Of a stretch of DNA of 8,606 bases, positions 1 to 5,435 are shown piece after piece. The notes below the pieces were generated by a model. The model had not been told where the DNA came from, ran no database searches, and was given only the letters and a program-made list of their open reading frames with translations. Within the stretch, counting starts at the first letter, position 1. Each line of letters opens with the position of its first letter. The DNA comes from Candidatus Zipacnadia bacterium (GTDB lineage Bacteria > Armatimonadota > Zipacnadia > Zipacnadales > Zipacnadaceae), in NCBI GenBank assembly GCA_029821415.1, contig JALGTJ010000031.1, positions 1-8,606 of the forward strand. The letters are read 5' to 3'. Position numbers and translations under genes: made by a program.

Positions 1-1165
1 ACATCCAATGGGACACCAATGGCCTTAGCAATATCCTGTGAATAAGCGGTGCATAATCTCCGGGCCTCCGGGCAGGCTTCAGCGAAGAGAGAGTACTCCA
101 CCTTCGCCCATTCCATCTCCATTGATCCAGGGCTGGGTTCGTCCACCAGATACCACAGAATCTCGGGCCAGTTTGCCTCGCTGGCGTGGTCAACCATCTG
201 CTGGTATAGGTCCCTCATCACCGGCTTAAGATCTTCCGGAAAGTCCTCTGCTTTATAGCTCACGGCTGCCTGGCCGTAGTACGTAGTTGCTTTGAATGTA
301 TTGCCGTCTACCCGATTGAATAGCTGTAGCACTCGGCAACTAAGTAGACGGGGATAGTAAGCAATCGGGCCTCGGAATCCCTGCCGTTGCAGTTCAGCCA
401 TAGCCCTATCTGCCAGTGGGAACGAGGCGAGAATCTTATTGCCCTGACGCTCCAGAACCGGGTCTTGATGGCCAGGCGGGCAGATGAGCATCGCGTTGAC
501 ACTGTGTGCTTTCATGTCGGCAAAGTCGCGTGGCGTATTCGAGTTAAATGCTGGGTAGTAGTAGATACCCCACCACCGTCCCGCAGCAAGTCGAAAGGGC
601 AGAACTTTTACTTGCAGTGTCAGTTCGGCGGGCCGGCCCACCTCGGGTTGAATGAGTAGCTTGGTAGTGTATTCGCCAGGAGCAGCCGTAATCGGCACGT
701 GCACGGTAATCCAGTATTGCTGGTTTTCGCCTTTGGCTATCTCGGTAGGACTGTCTGGTGCATCTATGAGCTTCGGAGCTTCGCGGAATGTTGGGTTCCA
801 GTAATTTCAAACTGGACGTGTCGTTTCTCGCCGAGACTAATGCGAGTGGCCAGACTGCTGATGTGCTCCTCTGGCCGGGGACTGCTATGGCGGAATACAC
901 CGTCGGATAGTTCTCGCTGGTACAGCACATACCCCTGCTCGCGTTCCTGCTCAGATACTCGCTCCGGAGGTGGTTCCGGTGCGGGGGTGTTGTCGCGCAG
1001 GACTGTGCCGCCGGCAACAATTTCCCTCGTTCCGTCAGCATAGATTTTCTCGACAATTTCTTCGGCGAGTTGATTCTGGTGCAATAGCTCCGCAGCAAGC
1101 AAACTACCACATACACACAGAGCCATCACACAACCCACAAGAGTGATCACTGCTTGATTCCTCAT
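1..1165 (-). CDS. Secreted GH123/DUF4091-like glycoside hydrolase, frameshifted and cut by the window edge
   Basis: This is probably an exported glycosidase; the substrate is unknown. Translation from the ATG at 1165 begins with a signal peptide (MRNQAVITL, hydrophobic to about residue 24, ending LLAAE). A Pro/Glu-rich linker follows (about 60-75), then a beta-rich N-terminal domain (about 78-190; GYVLYQREL, LGEKRHVQFEI). A TIM-barrel-like part starts at GRWWGIYYYPAFN (about 197) with DFADMKAHSVNAM, and YLVDEP places an Asp-Glu pair at 342-343 (bases 138-143). In GH123 such an adjacent Asp-Glu pair is catalytic, and DUF4091 proteins share the DEP motif. About 388 codons are present and the C terminus lies outside the window. 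The frame that starts the gene ends at 764-766, but the next frame is open from 806 to base 1 and continues the fold, so one base seems missing near 801-808. An ATG at 1183 and a GTG at 1186 are alternative starts; 1165 is preferred because GGAAG lies 11 nt upstream and the signal peptide begins there. The family is fairly sure, the exact activity is not. Confidence 0.78.
801..808 (-). other. Apparent single-base deletion (frameshift point) in the glycosidase gene
   Basis: On the minus strand the first frame reads Val-Gln-Phe-Glu-Ile down to 803. The second frame, which has a TGA at 807-809 and is open below it, reads Tyr-Trp-Asn-Pro from 803 down. Restoring one T in the run at the ATTAC junction gives Phe-Glu-Ile-Tyr-Trp-Asn-Pro with no residue lost. 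The first frame yields only twelve more residues after the junction, without family character, before its stop at 764-766. The short T run fits either an assembly or sequencing error or a recent inactivating mutation. I see no slippery heptamer that would suggest programmed frameshifting. Confidence 0.75.
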
Positions 1166-1186
1166 ACGTTTGTTATCTTCCATCAC

Positions 1187-1553
1187 CGGTGGTAGATGCT
1201 ACCCGAACAAGAGAAAACCAGTTGCGGAAACCAGGCATGCGGAGTGTTTCAAGCCCACTTCTCGTCCGCTTTACTGCTATCTCTAATCTTCTCTGCTTGC
1301 TGAGGCAATTCCTCGTGCCGTGTGTTATCTGGTTATAAGAATCCGGGAACAGAAGACCCCTGGCAAAGATTCTCGCCTATCGCTATCTGCGCCATCTGGA
1401 ATGTTATGGCGGGGAGGCCCCATGGCGGCCTTTGTGGGTCCCTTGCATTTCCATTTTGCCGGGGCAGATGGCATATTGGCATACAAAGCACAACAAGAGG
1501 CACTTGGCCTCTTGCTGCACGAGCGTCGCGAAGTCTAAAACTGGCTGGGTCAC
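1187..1553. other. Intergenic spacer between the LapA-like gene and the glycosidase gene
   Basis: This gap of about 367 bases holds no convincing gene. The plus-strand open frames (for example 1320-1538) show no recognisable domain, no good ribosome binding site and an unremarkable composition. It contains the hairpin at 1494-1514, likely the end of the operon to its right. Toward the glycosidase gene only a weak minus-strand promoter candidate is visible: TTGCCT (1303-1308) and TAGAGA (1280-1285), 17 bp apart. The gap and the hairpin argue that the glycosidase gene is transcribed separately from the four-gene operon. Confidence 0.6.
1494..1514 (-). terminator. Candidate terminator hairpin after the four-gene operon
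   Basis: A perfect 8-bp stem (CAAGAGGC at 1494-1501, GCCTCTTG at 1507-1514) closes a 5-nt loop. On the minus strand it lies about 40 nt past the stop codon of the LapA-like gene and is followed by TTGTGCTTTG, which is T-rich but not an unbroken T tract. Location and symmetry support a terminator; the weak T tract lowers confidence. Confidence 0.4.
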
Positions 1554-1946
1554 CTACAAACTGTCTTCATCAACCTCAGGTTCGTCCTCGGCTGGCTGGA
1601 ACTGGCTGGATGCAGCTTCTTTCAGTTCGGCAATCTCCTGACGCTGTTGCTTAATCTTCTCGGCCAGTTCCTGGAGCTTGGCCTTAGCCTTCTCTACAGT
1701 GGCGGCGGCGCTGTCCGCCCTACGTTTTTGTGCCGCCCACTGTGACCAGGTCGCAATTGCCATCACGATGGCGCCAACACCAGCGCTTATCAGCATCCAC
1801 CAGCCCAGTGCGAGTGTGTAACCGTATCCCTGTCCGTAGGCCACTGCGCCTCGGATAAAGGTCGGTTCGCTGTTCCACTGAATAAACAGGGCACAGTAAG
1901 CGATGATCAACAACAGTAACAGTACTTTGGCAATTGCGCTACCCAT
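1554..1946 (-). CDS. Small membrane protein with LapA-like two-helix domain, coiled coil and acidic tail
   Basis: This 130-residue inner-membrane protein has a first transmembrane helix at about 5-22, a short loop containing WNSEP (24-28) and a Gly/Tyr-rich stretch (32-43), and a second helix at about 45-66 ending in GVGAIVMAIA. A basic segment (QKRR, 73-76) follows, then a probable coiled coil (about 78-112, rich in Ala, Glu, Lys and Gln) and a very acidic C terminus (EDEPEVDEDSL). Helix, Asn-x-x-Pro loop, helix with a Gly turn, then coiled coil is the plan of the LapA (DUF1049) family, whose E. coli member helps regulate LPS synthesis with LapB. The resemblance is in pattern only, so the name is tentative. 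The positive residues after helix 2 put the coiled coil in the cytoplasm. GGGGAGG (1956-1962) lies 9 nt before the ATG. It is last in the operon, 48 nt after the propeller gene, and may anchor or signal for the exported partners. Confidence 0.7.
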   Translation of the reverse strand: MGSAIAKVLLLLLIIAYCALFIQWNSEPTFIRGAVAYGQGYGYTLALGWWMLISAGVGAIVMAIATWSQWAAQKRRADSAAATVEKAKAKLQELAEKIKQQRQEIAELKEAASSQFQPAEDEPEVDEDSL

Positions 1947-1955
1947 CTGGGTTGG

Positions 1956-1962
1956 CCTCCCC
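1956..1962 (-). promoter_or_regulatory. Strong ribosome binding site of the LapA-like gene
   Basis: GGGGAGG on the minus strand, 9 nt before the ATG at 1944-1946. It supports this start and shows that the gene can initiate on its own despite lying in the operon. The preceding propeller gene ends in tandem in-frame stops, TGA TAA (1992-1997). Confidence 0.75.
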
Positions 1963-1994
1963 TTGCGGGATGAGTTGCAGCTTGCAAATGGTTA

Positions 1995-3980
1995 TCAAAA
2001 TGGCCGCGGCGGGCCTCCTGCCCCAGGCATTCCGGGGCCGGGCATGCCAGGATAGCCCGGGGCGCCTCCACCGGGGCCGTATCCATACGGCTGCTGAAGC
2101 ATTCCTGGTACTTTCGGCTGGGTCAGCGAGTTGTCGATTACAAAGTAGATGCGCGCGCCGCCCTGCTTGCCCGACCAGTCAGATGCCCTGATTGTAAGAG
2201 TGTGAAGCCCTGCTGGATAGTTGTGCGCCTGGGGCTCATCGGGGTCGTAAATCCACCAAATCATTCCCGCCATTGAGTCGTAAATTGCTTCTGTAGTGGG
2301 AACAGGCTGGCCATCCATCAGGATCTGTATACTGTCTGGGTCAATGCCACTGCCAGTATCGCTGACTTCGGTGACCACGCGCAGCGGCGGTGCCCCGGGA
2401 AGCTGAATTAGATCCTCCTGCGGTGGTGGTGGGAAGAAGAGCTCCTCGGGTTCGTTGGGGATAACGAAACTGTACTCAGTACCAGGCTGAGTGCCAGGGA
2501 AAATAATGATGGTTTGCTTGAAGACTGGCTTTTCGTTGTCCACCGCACCGGCGTCAAATGCGTACAGTGCACCATCGTCACCAAGGACGTAGAGGCTGCC
2601 CTGCGTGCAGGCTAAAGAGGAATCCACGTACCAGGTGTAGATATCCTGCCCGGTTGTGTAGCTGGTTGTCGCACCTGCACGCACACCACCAAGGCCCGGC
2701 GGGCCTGCCGCCCCCGGTGCCCCTCCGGGCTGTCCTGGCCGCACCATCGGTGCGCCTTGCGGTCCATAGCCGGGAAATTGGCTGCCAGGGGTAGTGGTTG
2801 GCTGCAGCGGTTGCTGCAGGCGATATTCCCACAGAAGCTGGCCGCTTTCCGGGTCCAGTGCTATGACCGTCGCTGGGTAGGTCTGCGTCTGGCGCTGAGG
2901 CTGAGTGGTGGCGCCTATTCCTGGTCCTCGCTCAACGCCTGGTGGGCGACTGGTGGTGGTCTGGCGCGAGGCGAGGTTTGCTTGTACATCTCCGGTGCGT
3001 ACGAGCAGCACATCACCGACCAGGACCGGTGCTGACTGGATTGGACCGCGCGAGCTGTCCTCGGGGAAGCGCCAGATAGCACTACCCCGGGTGGTGTCAA
3101 TGCAGTAGACCACACCATCACGGCTGCCGATGTACGCTCGCCTGCCTCTTACAGCCGGGCTGCCGGTGATCAGATCGCCTGTCTTGAAGGTCCAGCGCCG
3201 GGTGCCCCGTTGGGCGTCAAGAGCAATCAAGCGATTGCTGGCGCCGATCAACACCTGTCCGCGGTGAACCACCGGTGAAGAAAACAGTTTCATGTACGCT
3301 GCAGTGACCTGGGCGGGCCAGACCATTCGGAAACCACTGGCAGTGCGTTGTAGAGCATAGATGTATCCGTCCTGGGATGATACGAAGATGTAGTCCCTCC
3401 AGATAGCGGGGGTACTTTGAATAGGCCCGCTGGCTTCAAATGGCGCGAGCGGTTGATCGGTGGACAGATCAAAAGCGTATAGTCGGCCGTCGTCAGACCC
3501 AAAATAGATGATGCCAGCGTGGATGACGGGTGCCGACTTCACTGGTCCTTCTGAGGCATATTTCCATTTAGCAGTTCCTCCGGCTGCGTCCACCGCCCAT
3601 AGCTTGCCGTCGGCGGCACCGAAGTAGAGAGTACCGTGGTATAATACTAGGCCAGAAGTGACCTGCGTGTTCAGTTCTGTGTATCCGTTGGGCCAGCTCT
3701 CCGCACCGGTGGCGCGATCAACCGCGTAGAGTCTGGTGCCGCAAGCGAAATAGACTCGATCCTTCCCCACCGCCGGGGTCGAGACAGCCTCGCCGCTTTG
3801 GCCGGTGGCATAACGCCAGCTCAACGACAGAGGTATCGCTATCGGGTCGGCGGTCACTCCGGTGTGTGCCGTATCGTACAGATAGGCCCAGTCTATGGGG
3901 GTCTGGGCTATTGCAGCGCTGCTGGCGAGAATAAGGCTGCTGACGAGAACGGTAAGACCTACTGAGTGTATGCGCTTCAT
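1995..3980 (-). CDS. Exported PQQ-type beta-propeller protein with disordered insertions and C-terminal Ig-like domain
   Basis: A 661-residue extracytoplasmic protein. A signal peptide (residues 1-25, ending AIA before QTP) precedes about eight PQQ-like blades, starting near 67, 107, 147, 187, 233, 271, 313 and 453. They show the repeated pattern SAPV...GxxYFGSDDGRLYAFD...G...W. Blade 7 (313-383) is interrupted at about 333-370 by a Thr/Pro/Gln/Arg-rich stretch. A Pro/Gly-rich stretch (391-447) separates blades 7 and 8. Residues about 531-616 look like an Ig-like domain (DTGSGIDPDSIQILMDG, then PAGLHTLTIRASD), and the end (625-661) is Pro/Gly/Met-rich. Such propellers include quinone-dependent dehydrogenases and the non-enzymatic scaffold BamB. 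I see no clear quinone-site or haem motif, so a scaffold or binding role is more likely than an enzyme. AGAGGAG lies 7 nt before the ATG. The gene starts 2 nt after the M16-like gene, so coupled translation is likely. Confidence 0.92.
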   Translation of the reverse strand: MKRIHSVGLTVLVSSLILASSAAIAQTPIDWAYLYDTAHTGVTADPIAIPLSLSWRYATGQSGEAVSTPAVGKDRVYFACGTRLYAVDRATGAESWPNGYTELNTQVTSGLVLYHGTLYFGAADGKLWAVDAAGGTAKWKYASEGPVKSAPVIHAGIIYFGSDDGRLYAFDLSTDQPLAPFEASGPIQSTPAIWRDYIFVSSQDGYIYALQRTASGFRMVWPAQVTAAYMKLFSSPVVHRGQVLIGASNRLIALDAQRGTRRWTFKTGDLITGSPAVRGRRAYIGSRDGVVYCIDTTRGSAIWRFPEDSSRGPIQSAPVLVGDVLLVRTGDVQANLASRQTTTSRPPGVERGPGIGATTQPQRQTQTYPATVIALDPESGQLLWEYRLQQPLQPTTTPGSQFPGYGPQGAPMVRPGQPGGAPGAAGPPGLGGVRAGATTSYTTGQDIYTWYVDSSLACTQGSLYVLGDDGALYAFDAGAVDNEKPVFKQTIIIFPGTQPGTEYSFVIPNEPEELFFPPPPQEDLIQLPGAPPLRVVTEVSDTGSGIDPDSIQILMDGQPVPTTEAIYDSMAGMIWWIYDPDEPQAHNYPAGLHTLTIRASDWSGKQGGARIYFVIDNSLTQPKVPGMLQQPYGYGPGGGAPGYPGMPGPGMPGAGGPPRPF

Positions 3981-3982
3981 AG

Positions 3983-5431
3983 CTAATCTCCTCTATCAAC
4001 TGCCCAGCTATACTGGTATATCGGCTGCCAGCAGCAGTGCAGCGGCTTGACCTGTGCTGCGCGGCTGCTCGTTGTCTGTGGCTCGGAGACGGCCTCTATT
4101 ATCACTGTGGCAGGCTGTCTGAAGATTTGTGCGCAGCAATTCCTCACTTGATCACCGGTAACCTCTGCGATGAGCTGTGGAAACTCACGGTAAATACGAA
4201 GGCCCTTGGCTGGATCATCGCTGCTGAACAGTACTAAATAGTACGCCACGTCACGGTTACGCTGCTGGCTAAGTAGAAAACTGTTGACAGCAAATCGTTT
4301 AGCCCGCTCTATCTCGGGCTGAGTCGGTGGGTCAGTGGCAATGTCTGTGAGCTGATGCATAATCTCGGCACGTACCGCCTCAATGCTTGATTGCTGACAC
4401 GTTGCCAGCACATGACTATAACTGCACACTGTAGACGGAGTCAGCGCCGCCTGTACTGTATAGGCCAGGCTCTGCTCGGCGCGCAGCGCCTGGAACAGTC
4501 GCGAGCTCATTCCCGAGCCTAGTAGCGCACTAAGCACAACAGCCGCTGGATATTGCGGATCGCCGATAACAGGAGCCCTGCCGGCAATCATCACCGCCGA
4601 CTTATCCAATCCCCTCATCATCAACCGAATGGACTCGCCGATTCTCGGATGCGGGGTAAAGCGCTCCCCACCGTGCTCAGGACCAGGCAATAGCTCCCCG
4701 AAAAGCTTCTTAGTTTCTGCTCTGAGCGCAGCAACTGTGATCTTCCCGCTAATACCGATGACGGTTACGTTGGGTCGAAAATAGTCACGATAGAACTGCC
4801 GCGTCTGTTTCACAGTTAAGGCTGACATGGAAGCCAGTGTCCCCGTTATTGGCCAGGAGCCCGGTTGCTGAGGATATAGCTCCTGTACAATAGTATTGAA
4901 GGCCACAGGCAGCGGCAAACGTCTGTTTGCCTGGATTGTCCTGCTTAACTGGCTGCGGGCTATCTCAAAATCTTGCTGACTGATTTCTACATCAAAAAGC
5001 TGATGGCGAATTAGTGATAGTGCGTAGGTAAGGTCCTGTGGCAAACACTCTACCTGCAAAACTACGCCATCGCGGGTAGCACTGGCTGCTAGCCGCAGGC
5101 TTGGTGGACAGGGCCCAATCTGCCCCGCTCCGGGATCCGGCGTGGCCAGGATCAGCGCGAGTAGCTGTCGGACACCTGCAGTTAACAGCGTTTCTCGACT
5201 GGCGGGCACTTTGACCAGAGCTGATATCGCCACTGTGCAAGTACTGCTATTCGTTTGGAAAAGAACACGACAGCCATTATCCAGCATTACTTCTTTGATT
5301 ACCGGCGGCCAAGACAATTGCTGTGCGAGACAGTTTCCCGGCGCCAGTACCATTGCGCCAACTATTATGTTGGCTATCATCCATGGTAGCTTCAATTGAA
5401 TAAGGCTGAGCTGAGAGAGACGCTCGAACAC
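3983..5431 (-). CDS. Exported M16-family peptidase-like protein lacking the zinc site
   Basis: A 482-residue protein with both halves of the M16 (pitrilysin/processing-peptidase) fold: an N-terminal domain (about 44-225; VMLDNGCRVLFQ at 48-59, then FYRDYFRPNVTVIGISG) and a C-terminal domain (about 270-450). The signal region is hydrophobic from about 18 and ends NCLAQQ, with likely cleavage after residue 36. Active M16 enzymes carry HxxEH after GxA; here the aligned segment is QLLAL (89-93), so both His and the Glu are gone. The C-terminal half keeps SSRLFQALRAEQSLAYTV, with Arg317 and Tyr324 as in the substrate-binding Arg/Tyr pair of M16B. This is the pattern of the non-zinc subunit of a two-subunit M16B peptidase, or of a pseudo-peptidase; no zinc-bearing partner is in this window. 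The GTG start 4 nt after the TPR stop has no clear ribosome binding site, so coupling is likely. An ATG at 5380 is an alternative start that keeps most of the signal region. Confidence 0.9.
   Translation of the reverse strand: MFERLSQLSLIQLKLPWMIANIIVGAMVLAPGNCLAQQLSWPPVIKEVMLDNGCRVLFQTNSSTCTVAISALVKVPASRETLLTAGVRQLLALILATPDPGAGQIGPCPPSLRLAASATRDGVVLQVECLPQDLTYALSLIRHQLFDVEISQQDFEIARSQLSRTIQANRRLPLPVAFNTIVQELYPQQPGSWPITGTLASMSALTVKQTRQFYRDYFRPNVTVIGISGKITVAALRAETKKLFGELLPGPEHGGERFTPHPRIGESIRLMMRGLDKSAVMIAGRAPVIGDPQYPAAVVLSALLGSGMSSRLFQALRAEQSLAYTVQAALTPSTVCSYSHVLATCQQSSIEAVRAEIMHQLTDIATDPPTQPEIERAKRFAVNSFLLSQQRNRDVAYYLVLFSSDDPAKGLRIYREFPQLIAEVTGDQVRNCCAQIFRQPATVIIEAVSEPQTTSSRAAQVKPLHCCWQPIYQYSWAVDRGD
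3988..3994 (-). promoter_or_regulatory. Ribosome binding site of the propeller gene, inside the end of the M16-like gene
   Basis: AGAGGAG on the minus strand, 7 nt before the ATG at 3978-3980. It lies within the last codons of the M16-like gene, whose TAG (3983-3985) falls between this site and the ATG. A ribosome finishing the upstream gene would expose and probably reuse this site, which fits translational coupling. It fixes the start of the propeller gene with high confidence. Confidence 0.85.
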
Positions 5432-5435
5432 CGGA

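Noticed and set aside
795..815. Programmed ribosomal frameshift in the glycosidase gene
   Set aside because: There is no slippery heptamer of the usual type and no obvious stimulatory structure. A single missing base at a short T run explains the data more simply.
699..1043. Plus-strand open frame of 114 codons
   Set aside because: It is antisense to the glycosidase gene, with Cys/Arg/Trp-rich composition, no recognisable domain and no ribosome binding site.
544..1116. A 190-codon open frame on the minus strand
   Set aside because: It overlaps the glycosidase gene in a frame with no domain signal and many Ser, Arg, Thr and Cys residues. The other two frames together give a coherent exported hydrolase.
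1280..1308. Minus-strand promoter for the glycosidase gene (TTGCCT, 17 bp, TAGAGA)
   Set aside because: Only 4 of 6 and 3 of 6 consensus matches, which is expected by chance in a gap of this size. Kept only as a mention in the spacer entry.
1320..1654. Overlapping plus-strand open frames in the intergenic gap
   Set aside because: No supporting start signal or domain; they partly lie antisense to the LapA-like gene and show no protein-like pattern.
1980..1995. Short inverted repeat TTGCA-GCT-TGCAA between the propeller and LapA-like genes
   Set aside because: A 5-bp stem with a 3-nt loop and no T tract is too weak for a terminator, and the downstream gene has its own strong ribosome binding site.
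1998..2100. GC-rich repetitive DNA that might be a tandem repeat locus
   Set aside because: It is coding sequence for the Pro/Gly/Met-rich tail of the propeller protein. The repetition follows from the residues and no regular unit length is seen.
1995..3980. Assignment of the propeller protein as BamB or as a quinone-dependent alcohol dehydrogenase
   Set aside because: It has no lipobox, has an added Ig-like domain and disordered insertions, and shows no clear quinone-site or haem-binding motif. Only the general fold is supported.
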